Under the pieces are notes generated by a model, which was given only the letters and a program-made list of their open reading frames with translations, did no database searches and was not told the origin of the DNA. Shown piece after piece: positions 27,899 to 61,499 of a stretch of DNA of 64,000 nucleotides. The stretch lies in assembly GCF_001649575.2 (NCBI RefSeq), contig NC_051445.1, positions 10,899,185 to 10,963,184 on the forward strand, written 5' to 3'. A program made the translations under genes and the position numbers. This DNA comes from Kryptolebias marmoratus. Its lineage: Eukaryota > Chordata > Actinopteri > Cyprinodontiformes > Rivulidae. How positions within the stretch are numbered: position 1 is the stretch's first letter; the number at the start of each line of letters is the position of its first letter.

Positions 27899-30142
27899 AT
27901 GCGACCATCCCTCTCTGTGCTGGAGCCCGGGTTGGAGCGAGGTGTCCCCTGGGGTCGTGACCTCTACACCTTTGTGACCTCCGCCGCAGGTCATATGATG
28001 CGGACCCTTCAGAAACCCCGCAAGAGCAGACCGTCCAAACGGCAGGTCAACCACCGCCGCTTCCTGCACAACATGATTCAGAGGTGTGTTAGGTGCTGCA
28101 ATAAAACATGGACACGGAAAATTTAACAGAGCTCTTGTTTTCCAAACTGGGAACCGGAGCCAAAAAACAAACAAATAAATTATAGGAGGGATTTCAAATT
28201 ATGGGAAATATGTTTGCGTCATGACCTATACAACTTAAACTTCTTTTTTTTAATGTTTTTGAGGATGAAAAACCTAATATGTTATTTTTATGCCTCTAAA
28301 ATTATATAAATGAACAATTAGAGAATGAGAAATTTAGTAATTAAGAGTCTAAACTTGTCTAAACTTGTTTAATTTATAATATCCCTCTTTTTGTCTGACA
28401 GAGAACTGGCTGAAGGCTAATGTCCCAAGCTAAAAGGCACTTAGCTTAGCATTAAAACTCATTGTTTTGTTAACTAACTAGTTTCCCATATATATAACAG
28501 TGTGCAAAGTTTAAAATATTTCCTTGTAAACATGTTGTAGTGTTCAATGTTTCTAGTTTTGAACTAGTTTAAGACAATTAAAGGCACTAAAAGTAATAGC
28601 AACCCAACTGCTAATTTTAGCATGAAGCTATCATGAGCTAGGCAGCTGCTAGCCTGGCTAGCTCAAAACTGGAGAATTATTGTACACTACATATTACATG
28701 TTTTTAAAAACCTTTCTTTAACACATGTATATGTAGTGTACAATGTTCTTTAACATAATATGTATAATGTAGAATATTTTTACAGTTTTGAGCTAGCCAG
28801 GCTAGGAGCTAGCTTCAGATGCTAAAGATAGCAGCTAACCTAAATTTAGCATCAATCTCTCAGGAAAAACTATGTTTGTAGGTCAGTGAAAAGAGCTGTA
28901 TTTAATTTTATATGTGGCAAAAATTGTTTGAATTTTTTTTTCTTATTTCGTTTTATTTTCAACAGTTGCTTCACCCTGAATTTTTTTTTTACATCTGTCT
29001 CTTTCAACAGAAAATTTGCAGACATAGAAGCAGCGAACCACCAGCTAGCATCTGCCCTTTATTTTAAGGAGGGAGAAAAGTCGCACAAACAAGATGCTCC
29101 TAACCCGTCTCAAAGTGACTTTCTCCAAGATTCAGCAAAATACGGCGCTCAAACGGAAGTGGAAGGCATCTCAGAATCGAGGACTGACGCCTCCACCGAT
29201 TCGTGTGAAGCTGAGATCAGAGTCAAAACGCCGTCAGACTTTGGACATTGCTGGAAAAGTCACTACAAACCCACTTGCACCACTGAAATGAGCAAAAGGA
29301 GCCAGGAAAAAGAGGGAACTCACAGACTGTCTGGATTCTCTTTCAGTAACTCCCCAAAGGATAAAGACTATTTTCCAGAGGCAGAGCTTTTTTGTTCTGA
29401 ATATGATCACGATCAGAGTCTCTTTAAGCCAATCAACAACCTCTCGGATAACCCTCAACTGCCTCCAAGCAACTCCGGCGCCAGTCTTTTCAACCCAAAT
29501 GAGGACAACTGTCCTCCTTTCTCCTCAGAGCTCTCTCCTTTGTCTCTCGATTCTTGTGATTTCTCAGTCCAGATGTTCACGGACCTCACGCCCTGCTCAC
29601 AGGACCCAAAAGCCATCGCCGAGGGTCCGCCGGCGGACATCACCGACCTCTTCGGTGTTGGCGGTTCTTACTCTGAGAGCTGCACGGAGGTGGAGGACTA
29701 CTTCGACAGCATTTGCTCGTGCCATGACGCCGCCGCAGATCTGTCAGGTGATTCTCCTGGAGTGGAGGGTCTGCACAGATACAGATCCAGCTGTCAGGGG
29801 GATCGGAGCGTGACCCCTGACCCCTTGCAGGACGACCGGAGGAGCTCGGGCCTGCTGAGACAAAGGGAGCGCTCAGACGAGAGGCAGGTTGAGAACGTCA
29901 AACCGGACGGGAGCTCGAATCTGCTCGCTACGTCCATCAGCTGCAGCTACAACGTCGCGCATCTTCAGGAGGGGCGTCGGCCAAACAACCCGAGTTTAAC
30001 GCCGTTCGAAGGTGTCGCCCAGTCGTTCTCCGCTCCTGCCCATCATCATGCGCACCGTCCCATACCGACACCACCGCGGGAGGACGACTGGCTGTTCAGT
30101 GACATCTTAAAGGACAGACGGTCCCCTTACTGCTACAACTAA
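27899..30142 (+). CDS. FAM181-like protein (438 aa)
   Basis: Two coding exons, 27899-28083 and 29011-30142, join in frame to 438 aa. The first is preceded by a TTTGTCAG acceptor at 27896 and ends at a GTGTGT donor; the second follows CTTTCAACAG. The N-terminal block DLYTFVTSAAGHMMRTLQKP, then KRQVNHRRFLHNMIQRKF, aligns position by position with the conserved FAM181A/B block as I recall it (DLLSFIDxASSNIKLALxKP, then KRKVNHRKYLQKQIKR). FAM181A and FAM181B are small nuclear proteins reported to bind TEAD factors. After a short ANHQLASALYF helix, the rest is acidic, Ser/Pro/Asp-rich and probably disordered, ending DWLFSDILKDRRSPYCYN. I see no LPxSFF loop like the TEAD-binding motif of FAM181. 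Family assignment is by the one block only; function is unknown. Confidence 0.85.
28630..28845. mobile_element. Palindromic MITE in the FAM181-like intron
   Basis: GCTAGCCTGGCTAGCTCAAA at about 28648-28667 is mirrored by TTTTGAGCTAGCCAGGCTAG at about 28786-28805. Inside these, GTACACTACATATTACATG and CATGTATATGTAGTGTAC form further inverted arms. The whole can fold as a hairpin and looks like a short non-autonomous transposon. Confidence 0.6.
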
Positions 30143-30260
30143 AGCTGTACGACTCGAATATTTAAGCAGTCTTGTGCACTTCAAGTGTTGCTGGGTTTCT
30201 GAGACCTCGCTCACTGTCGAGCCTTTTGTCATTAAAACACAACTTTGCAATCCTGCAGCA

Positions 30261-30266
30261 AATAAA
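30261..30266 (+). promoter_or_regulatory. Poly(A) signal of the FAM181-like gene
   Basis: AATAAA lies about 120 nt after the stop codon. Confidence 0.7.
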
Positions 30267-30781
30267 ACGATTTTTATCTCAGATGGAGTTGAGTTTGTCC
30301 GGCTGAAACATGTTAAATGTGTTTTAATTTACATTTAAGTCTGGATTTACAGTAATTTGACGTACTAAATGTATATTTAATGTGAGTGTCATTATTGGAT
30401 ACACTAAACAAAATGTCAAGGAGCCATAATGTGAATAAAAATACGTATAAATGGTGTTTTCTGCATAACAAAGCACTCAGACACATAAAGTTCGAAACCA
30501 ATGAAATATATTAAAGTTAACCCCAGTCAGATGTTTAATAATTACATTATCAACAACAGAAAAAAAAAAAGGCTAAAACAATAAAACATATTTTCCAAAA
30601 ATGTTTCAAGTTCCACAGTATCCATAAACAAACAGAAAAAAATGAAATAAAAATCTCAGAGAAGCACCGGCCTCATTTCTTGCTACAGGTAAACAAAAAC
30701 TCATCGGGTTTTTAGTCTGTCTGAAAAAAAAACAAAACAAAAAAACAAGCCCCGCCATGTTTCGGGCGCCGACGCGACATT

Positions 30782-30811
30782 TTCTTTTTTTTTTTTTTTT
30801 TTTTTTTTTTA
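30782..30811. repeat. Poly(T) tract
   Basis: A nearly pure T run of about 29 nt in the gap between the two convergent genes. Confidence 0.8.
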
Positions 30812-31232
30812 GGATATGAGAAGAAATAGCTGAAAGAGACGGGACTCGACCTCAGCTCGAGCGGTGCCGGGCCGCTTTTTATCTCAGCTGGTCGGGTGGA
30901 AAAGTGCAGCTTTTTACACAATAATAATAATAAAAAAAAAAAAAAACAGAAATGCAGCTTGCATGTCACTAAAAATAAAGAATACACATACGGCCAAACC
31001 GGAACCTTCTGTGACGTTGAACGGAGGTTCTGAGTAGGTTTATTAAACTCCTCGCCTGACCTGGCAGGAGACGTGGAAACCCAAAGGACGGCCGTTGTGT
31101 ACGGCGCGCTCCTTTCTGTCCGGCGTAGGTTCGATAAATTCGTCAGAAGGAAGACGGGACGGCCAGGTCAACCGAAAAAAAATGGTTTGCTTACGATGCC
31201 GATTTGTGTCCAAACTAAAAACAAAACAAAAC

Positions 31233-31501
31233 TATGGGGTTCCATTAGTGCCAAAAATATTTGTGTCCATGTAAGGTGTGTATGTAGCATGCTATGTATA
31301 TGTTAAGTGATATGTTAGGTGTGTATGTATTGTAACATGCCTATATACTGCGTTGTGTCTATGTTCAGCACAAATCATTATGTCACTTAACATATACACC
31401 TAACATATCACCTTAGATATCACTTAACATAAACATAGCATGCTACATGCACACCTTACATAGACACATAAACATATTTTTGGCACTAATGGAACCCCAT
31501 A
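31233..31501. mobile_element. 269-bp palindromic MITE
   Basis: The element starts TATGGGGTTCCATTAGTGCC and ends with its exact inverse, GGCACTAATGGAACCCCATA. The inner halves also pair (GTAAGGTGTG with CACACCTTAC, CATGCTATGT with ACATAGCATG). CAAAAC flanks both ends and may be a short target duplication. Confidence 0.8.
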
Positions 31502-32054
31502 CAAAACAACATTCAGGACGATTCTGCCAACATTTCGGCGTCACAATCTTCAGTTCTCGTTAGTTCCAATCCGAGGTTAAAGTGTCAGTAACATTCTTTT
31601 CTAACTGGGGAACAGGTGAACGAATCGGTGCCCTCCTTAAAGTCAAGACAGGAAACAACCAAAACATCCACCCAGCAGCGCAGCTGTGGCTCAGGACATC
31701 CGCGTTAACTGTGCACAAACCACGTGGCTCCGTGTTAGCCGGAAATGAGTTTGATTCATGTTATATTAAAAAAAAACAAAAAAACAAACAGCTGCAATAT
31801 TTTTGTTTAACACCGGCAGGAGCTGCAATACTGACGTTGTGCACGTTTTTGTCCTGACAGAGGTATATTTCTGACGTACAGTGTCCTAATTTATAACCTG
31901 ATGTTTAAAACTCGTTTGTTGGGAATGACGTGGATGAGCACAATCTTTTGCCTGTTCGATCAGCAACAACAGGCTGCTGGCTGCATGTTTATATTCAGTC
32001 TGGTGACGTTAAAGCGGCACGTCCTCCTGCCTATTTAGTGTTGTTTCTAGAAGG

Positions 32055-32237
32055 CAACGGCGGCGTCCAATCCTGGTCCCGGAGGACCGCCGTCCTGCAC
32101 ATTTCAGGTGTTTCTCTGCTCCGACACGCCTGGTTTGAATAACTGAGGGATTAACAGGTTTTTGCAGAACATGAAGACCTGCTGGGGAGCAGAAAAACAA
32201 CTAAAACGTGCACCAGGACCAGGACTGGACGCCGCTG
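32055..32237. mobile_element. hAT-type MITE, copy 3
   Basis: The arms GGCGTCCAATCCTGGTCC and GGACCAGGACTGGACGCC face each other. Inner phrases (TTTCTCTGCTCCGACACGCC) relate it to the copies at 23.2 and 25.3 kb. Imperfect flanks CTAGAAGG and CTATAAAG may be a decayed 8-bp duplication. Confidence 0.65.
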
Positions 32238-32499
32238 CTATAAAGTCAAACAAGCCTATAAAGTAAAAATAAACGACTCATCTGGAGACTCTGGACAGGG
32301 TGAAACAAATACCAGCCAAAGAAAAAGACTTTCATTGTGTTGAAAAACAATTAAAAACATGCTAAAAAAAAAAAAAAAAACCCCAGACATTTAAAACCAG
32401 GTTTTCACAGCGGGGTCGTCATCAAAGTGCCTGTTTGGTTGACGCCACAAAGCCGACATTTGCTTAATTAAAACTCGTCTGTCAGTGCCACCATCTTTG

Positions 32500-32514
32500 T
32501 TTATTTTATTTATT
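32500..32514 (-). promoter_or_regulatory. myh14: Candidate myh14 poly(A) signals
   Basis: Three overlapping AATAAA hexamers on the minus strand lie about 1.25 kb below the myh14 stop codon. The 3' UTR probably runs from 33761 to about this point. The true cleavage site is not determined. Confidence 0.4.
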
Positions 32515-33761
32515 TTTTTTAATCTAACACTACTAGTATAAGAAACTGTTTGGAGCCCGGAGCTCATTTTCCCTACGGTCTACCCGCCTGTGAGTTTATT
32601 CTGCTCGGGTTCAGAAAGCCTCGACAGGTGTCCGCTCCAGCCGCCTACTTTGTTCTACCGCTACTCTAATTTACTACATATTTATGTCCCTTTTCTCATC
32701 CGTACGCCCACCGTTTGGGTTAAGCACGAAAGCTCCGTCTGATCGGTAATTTACACAGATGATCAGTGCGGTGAATATAAAACGCAGTGTCTATCAGCCT
32801 AAGAAAGAAAAAAAAACAATAAAAAAACAGATTTGGATGAATTAATACGACTCTCCCTGGGATGTTTCTGCTGTCACGAAAAAAAGCATCCTTTTTTTTT
32901 TTTTTTTCCTTTTTAATTTTTTCTTTTACCCGAGAAATCTCTCATGCAAACTCGTCCCCGAGGGCCCGGCGCCGTAAAATCCGAGCTGTCCACGAATGTA
33001 ACATCAGCAGAAATGATCAGATTCACATGCTCCCTCCCTCCCCCCACCACGAGACTGAGCACCCAATAACTTAAGGTTCACATTCGATATAAATTATACA
33101 AATTTATGAAGCGATATGTAAAGAATTAAGTTGAAGAAACTACCACTAACTGCCTACCAACGTACGAATCTAAAAAAAAAACAAAAACAACGGGATTTGT
33201 CCGCCTTAATGTGGCGTGGCTGAGGGTTGCCGCTCAGCTTTTTCTGGCGATGTACAAAATTCGATCTGATCGGCACAGGTTTGATCAAATATTGCTCAAT
33301 AACTGCTATTTGCACGACTTCGCCTGCCTCTTTAGTAAACCGACACACGACGGTGTTTCTCGGTTCTCGTGTAACGCGAACGCTCACCGGATTGTCTCGT
33401 TTCTCGCTCAGATATCGGATTTCTGCGTTCAAACAAAGGGTCAAAGATGGCTTCGTAAAAAAAAAGACGCAACCACCTTAATTTATCCTGCGTTTTGTGT
33501 ACAGCAGAAGTTTTGTTTGGCATTAAAGAGGTGTGAATGTAGAAATCGTCAGTCTTGTGTGTTGTATTTCAAACTAAAAACCAATCGCCTCGTTGTAACG
33601 TTAGTTGTCGTGTTTTCTCTATTTGTTGAGGAAAAAAAAAAAAGAAGGAACACATCAGGAGGTTGTTTCATTGTTATAGCACCTATTGAATGTTTTCTCT
33701 GACGTTGCTTAATTTAAAACTCAGCGTTATGTTCGTGTCGCTCCCCCGCTGCCCGCGAGCG

Positions 33762-56534
<22,773 letters not shown>

Positions 56535-57189
56535 GGTTCTACTAGCACTGCGGGGAGGAGAGAGCACAATACAGAGCAGAGGAAAAACAAAGTGGGTCAG
56601 GGGGAAACTTTCGTGGAGCCATTTTCGCGGCATCCGCGTCAGAGCGCCGCGCTCCTCGCGCCACCCATGCGTGTTAGGGCGCCGCGGGAGCACGCAAGTA
56701 ACATGCAGCTCGTATCCAGCTGAGGGTGGCCTAATTGAGAGACGCGGCAAATCGAGGGGAAGACAAGAACGGGCGACAAACGGGGAGATTTCTGGGTAAA
56801 AGGGGGGTGGGGGAACGGCGAGACACATCAATGGGCTGAGTAAACTGACATGACAGTAAAGGAGGGAGGGACTGAACTCACAGTAAACTAAAAAATAAGA
56901 AAAAAAAAAGAAACATCCTTTTATTCTACAAACTGCAAGCAGAAATAAATAAATAAATAAAAACCTAGAGAGGAGATCGGCGAGGACCGGTGGAGGCCAA
57001 ACAATTGCTAAAAGCGACCCGGAGTCGAACTGACAGCGTGGCCTCAACTAAACGTTCCTGTGCTTGGTCTGACAGCGGCAAACTGAGGAAGGGCAGCGAT
57101 TCTGCGAGAAAGCTTCTTATATTGGCGGGAAAGGAGGAGATCTCGTCGCTCCAGCATTTTAAGATTCAAGACTTAAAATGAGTCTTTTG

Positions 57190-57480
57190 CGACAGTAAGC
57201 TGGATATGTCGGCGTCTTTTGCTTCAGTGACACAAAAGAGGATTAAAGGAAAGTAACAGTTACGAACAATCAATATCTTACCTGTTGCGGATGTCTGTTT
57301 GAACAACCTCAATGTGAGGAAATAGACCGATCAATCGAAAAAAATTCATAATGTAAAAAATAAAATCTGCACGTTTCCCCACCCTCATATTGACGGTTAA
57401 TGTGTCCTCAAATTAAAGGCAAAGAGACTGAAAATGGGCCGATGACGGCGGTGAAGCCTGACAGTTCTGATGTACTGGTA
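57190..57480. mobile_element. Related MITE, copy 2
   Basis: GAACAATCAATATCTTACCT, then GTTGCGGATGTCTGTTTG and AATGTGAGGAAATAGA, is a diverged copy of the left half of the element at 53185-53620. Confidence 0.5.
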
Positions 57481-57689
57481 CATATTTACGTTCAGATCTG
57501 CTGGGTGAAGCACGCCGATAAAAGTACTGCCGTTTGAAAGAGCTCAAGATAGCCCTTTTTTTTCTGTTGGATTTCAGAGTAGCACCGGGCTCTTGCTTAT
57601 TTCCACAGATGTGAACTTTTAATACACCAAAAAAAAAAAAAACATTAACGAAAAATAACAAAATTGTTAGAACCTGAGTTTTGGAATTA

Positions 57690-58155
57690 TGTTTGGTCTT
57701 CATGTTTCAGTTAGTTTATTGTTTGTGTTTTGTCTCTTCCCTGTGCCTCAGCCAACATTCACTTTTCCTCAGTCACTCTCTCTCTCTTCCCCATTCTCAC
57801 CCATCTACACCTGCCTCTAGCTCCTTAATCATCTCACCTGTGCCCACTTCCACTAATCACCCTCTGCCTTTAAAAACCGGGTCACTTCTCTCACTAGCTG
57901 CTGGTTCATTGTCATTCTTTGCCTCCCTGATGTGCCATCCTTCCGTTTACTCGTGCTTTCTCGTCTCCCAGTGGTTTCTCTTGTCACAGGTCTGTTCATG
58001 TTTTGTTTAGTTAATATTTTTGAATTTAGTTTAGGTTTTGCTGCCACATCAGCCTTTGTTTTGGGTTTGCTTTTTATTTCTAAATAAATTAGTTTTTTTT
58101 TAATCACCATGAGTCTGCACTCAGGGTTCGCCTCCTTCCACCCCGTTCATGACAA
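57690..58155. repeat. Retroelement-like repeat in myh14 intron 1
   Basis: C/T-rich sequence with ATCATCTCACCTGTGCCCAC, TCCACTAATCACCCTCTGCC and GAGTCTGCACTCAGGGTTCG, ending CCCGTTCATGAC, matches the style of a common fish retroelement 3' region or LTR. No coding content. The exact class is not determined. Confidence 0.45.
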
Positions 58156-59043
58156 AAATGTCTGACAATGAAAAGTGCAACGTCATTTCCAGGAGAACAA
58201 CATGTTGGCTGCTAACCACTGTCTCTAGACATGTTTTTTGAGAAATCTGATGGTTCAGCGATAAAGCGATAGCACGACTAAGCTTCGTGAAGGGACAGGC
58301 ACTGAGGCGAACCTTCAGCTTTGATTCAACAGGCAGCCATTTGTCCCGGCTTGTACGGAGAGTGTGTCAGGGATCTCAGTGGCTCTGCAGGTATGTCATC
58401 GGGCCTGATTCCTGCTACACAACCTCAGTCTGAGTCTGAGTCTCTTCCACTCTGCCTGCTCCCAGCCCCGGCCGTTACCATACCTGCTGTAACTCCAACA
58501 CGACTTTGGGCGTGGAGCGAAGGCGTTCACAAAAGAGCCGCCGCCACCCAGACAGTCACTGTGGAAACTATGCACACAGTGGCATTAAAAAGCTGTAAAT
58601 CGTTGTTGTCGTCCCCCCCTCCCCTCCTTTAAAGGCCAGTTCTTATTCGTATAAGACCATTAGAAAACAATTATGTCCCGATCCTCGTTGCTTCCTGATT
58701 CCGCGGGAACGTTTTGACAAGATTTCCAGTTCTGTCGCTGTTTTTTTTTTTTTTAAACCAACAACGCTCCAACAGGAGAGAAATCTCTACCCGTCACCAA
58801 AGGGCTCCTTTGGTGCCACAGCACATAACGTCAACAGGAACGGGTCTTTTTTGGGAGGGGGGGGGACCTTAAGGGGCCGAGACACTTTGTGTTATGCAGC
58901 CGAGGCTATAGAGGGAGTCTGAGCTGAGATTTGGGGGTGATAACTAACTGGTGGCGTCCGGATCGCCTCCATCAGCGACCACGGGCACGGTGTTTGCCTC
59001 AGTGTGAGATGCTGCTGAGCCCCATCAGCACACAGGAGGAGGA

Positions 59044-59301
59044 NNNNNNNNNNNNNNNNNNNNNNNNNNNNNNNNNNNNNNNNNNNNNNNNNNNNNNNNN
59101 NNNNNNNNNNNNNNNNNNNNNNNNNNNNNNNNNNNNNNNNNNNNNNNNNNNNNNNNNNNNNNNNNNNNNNNNNNNNNNNNNNNNNNNNNNNNNNNNNNNN
59201 NNNNNNNNNNNNNNNNNNNNNNNNNNNNNNNNNNNNNNNNNNNNNNNNNNNNNNNNNNNNNNNNNNNNNNNNNNNNNNNNNNNNNNNNNNNNNNNNNNNN
59301 N
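59044..59301. other. Assembly gap
   Basis: 258 unknown bases lie inside myh14 intron 1. The break occurs in a purine triplet repeat that resumes directly after the gap, so repeat length is the likely cause. Confidence 0.95.
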
Positions 59302-59389
59302 GAGGAGGAGGAGGTGGTGGTGGTGGTGGAGGAGGAGGAGGAGGAGGAGGAGGAGGAGGAGGAGGAGGAGGAGGTGGTGGGGGGGGGTG
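59302..59389. repeat. (GAG)n/(GGT)n trinucleotide repeat
   Basis: Alternating GGA and GGT triplet blocks, a pure purine run broken by GGT, border the assembly gap. Confidence 0.9.
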
Positions 59390-59945
59390 ATAACTGTGGC
59401 ATCTGCGCACACCGAAGGCGGACACTCAGAGAGAGGAAAGGTGACTTTATGCTAAGCCGCCGGCTGCTGTGGCAATTCCAGCTGCCGGCGGCTGGGGACG
59501 TACAGATGTGGCGTAGAGCCCCCCCTATAAATAAACCTGCACATCTGAGCTGAAAGCCAGCACTTACACACACACACACCAAAAAAAAAGTGACGAAGAC
59601 GGCCACACCTTGAGGAGAAGAAACATCTGAGAGCCTGAGGCATGTGGCAGCCACAACCCCCCACCACCACACGTCCAATTCCATACCATTATTAGAATGA
59701 TATTTAATTAACACAAACACCACACCGGTTTATTATCTAGGTCGGCTGGTTAATTTTAAAATGCTTGCTTGTGTCGACCTCGGAGCCTCGAAGCCGCTAA
59801 TATCTGTGTGTGAAATCAAATCAATACGAGCAGCCTATAGCTCCCATGTTTAAGCGTTAAGCCTCGGCGAGGTTAGCCAGCTCGGCTGAAATATGACACG
59901 TTAAAGGCGATATTCACGCTGCGAGTGAGTAAATAAATGTCTCAC

Positions 59946-60300
59946 CTTTAGGTTCAGCTCTAGGAAGTGGCCCAGCGCGAGGAGAACCGCGGTGACGCTT
60001 TTTTTTTATTATTATTATTTTATTTCTTGGCTATTCCCCTGCCAGATAGGTGTGTAGCTCCACCGCATATGCGGCTTTTATCATCGCGTTGCTCCCTCTC
60101 TGTGAAGCCGCGCACACTCCTCCTCGGTGCGGACGGAGCACGCTGAGGGCAGGACGGCGGCTTCGGCGCCCGGGGAGCGTTTCCTGGCGACGGACCAACC
60201 GCGGGCTTCGGCCGCGAAGCAGCTCCAATCCAACACCGAGGAACGAGCCGCAGACCCGCCTCGGGAGTACGCCGACGGCCCTCCGCCCTGAAATGGGCAG
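59946..60300 (-). other. myh14: Probable myh14 non-coding exon 1
   Basis: A minus-strand donor AAAG then GTGAGA sits at 59945. The coding exon at 56547 opens with an acceptor only 13 nt before its ATG, so an upstream non-coding exon is required. This donor lies at the edge of a CpG-rich block, the expected place for the first exon. The upper limit (transcription start) is estimated. Confidence 0.6.
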
Positions 60301-60490
60301 AAAATGGCCGTGGTGACGAATCGCGTCAACGGCTGCGCTGACGCTTCCAGTATCGGCCAATGAAAGCGGGCAGTGGGCGGGGCTGATGTTGAGTGACGCG
60401 TGAAGCAGCCAATGGGAGCGTCGTAGCAGGTGCCGTTCGGCAGTCTCGCGCTGAAGTAGGGAGATTTGCGCGGCCTTTGTTTACCTCCCT
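60300..60490 (-). promoter_or_regulatory. myh14: myh14 CpG-island promoter
   Basis: A GC-rich block has a GGGCGGGG GC box near 60375 and two CCAAT sequences near 60357 and 60411. It lies directly upstream of the non-coding exon. No TATA box is seen. Confidence 0.55.
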
Positions 60491-60894
60491 TCTCTTTGGG
60501 GTCTGCGCTCACTGATCTGGGATCTGATTTGTTTGATTTTTTCAGAAAACGGTAAAGATAGTTTAGTTGGAATGATCTGACCTCAGACACGTGATCCAAA
60601 TTATCATTCCAAGTCCCCCTAAATCACTGCAGTTCAAAGAGAGTAGCTGTAAAGCATAAAATAAAGCCCACACACCTTGTTTACTACACAATATATTAGC
60701 CAAATAATGAGAATCAAACATTTTATTTTAGTGTACAATACTTTTAGTGGTGTTCTGACATTACCTGTGAAGCTAAAGTTACGTCATTAGTTCAAATTCA
60801 CATAAATTGTGACATAAAGGAAAACCGTTAAAAATGTATTTTTTTATTTACAAGACATTCTGTTAAATATAGAAACTATTTGTGCCACTCTGAA

Positions 60895-61225
60895 GAAAAA
60901 TGATTACGAGATAGTTTCAAAACTGTGACTTAGCATGTTATAATTACAAAATACTAACCTCAAAATCATGTCTGCTTATAATTATGAGGTTATATCTCTT
61001 AATAATGACTAAATGTCTTATAATTATGATTCAGTATCTCAAAATTATGACTTAGTGCCCGATAAATATGACTTAGTATTTCATGATTATGACTCAGTTT
61101 TTCATGATTATGACTTAATATCTAACAATTATGACTTAGTATCTAAAAATTATGACTCAGAACCTCATAATTAGAATTAGCATATCATATTATGGCTCAG
61201 CATCTCATATTTATGAGAACTGTCA
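60895..61225. repeat. AT-rich minisatellite, unit about 22-26 bp
   Basis: About twelve degenerate units of the form ATAATTATGACTTAGTATCT run in tandem. This is a common type of fish minisatellite. Confidence 0.8.
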
Positions 61226-61264
61226 TACTTTTAAGAGAGAGAGGTTTTATTAATCGCATAAGTC

Positions 61265-61490
61265 ATAATTGACCTCGGCCAAGTAGGTATATCTTGTCAG
61301 TAGCGTTTGTTTGTTTGTCTGTGCTCAAGATTGTTCAGAAAATAATGAAGAGTTTGATGAACTTTTCAGGAAATGTCGAGGTCGTCACAAAGAATAAACG
61401 ATTCAATTCTGATGATGATTGGGATCCCAATCAGACTCCTTTCAGGCCTAGGAGGAGGTTTTCGTTCTCAGAGTGCTTCTAGTTATGAGA
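61265..61490. mobile_element. Dispersed fish repeat
   Basis: GTTTGTTTGTCTGTGCTCAA, GATGAACTTTTCAGGAAATG, GATGATGATTGGGATCCCAA and the end CTCAGAGTGCTTCTAGTT match a widespread fish repeat that closes with 'ctctccgagtgcttctagtt'. It is non-coding. Confidence 0.6.
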
Positions 61491-61499
61491 TATTTTTTT

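Noticed and set aside
33211..33702. 163-aa plus-strand open frame
   Set aside because: It overlaps the probable myh14 3' UTR on the opposite strand, has random composition and resembles no family.
58892..59723. Open frames of poly-Pro, poly-Leu or poly-Glu around the assembly gap
   Set aside because: They are translations of a trinucleotide repeat plus unknown bases, lying inside a myh14 intron.
60895..61225. CRISPR-like regular repeats
   Set aside because: The units are degenerate, AT-rich and directly tandem with no unique spacers, in a vertebrate genome; this is a minisatellite.
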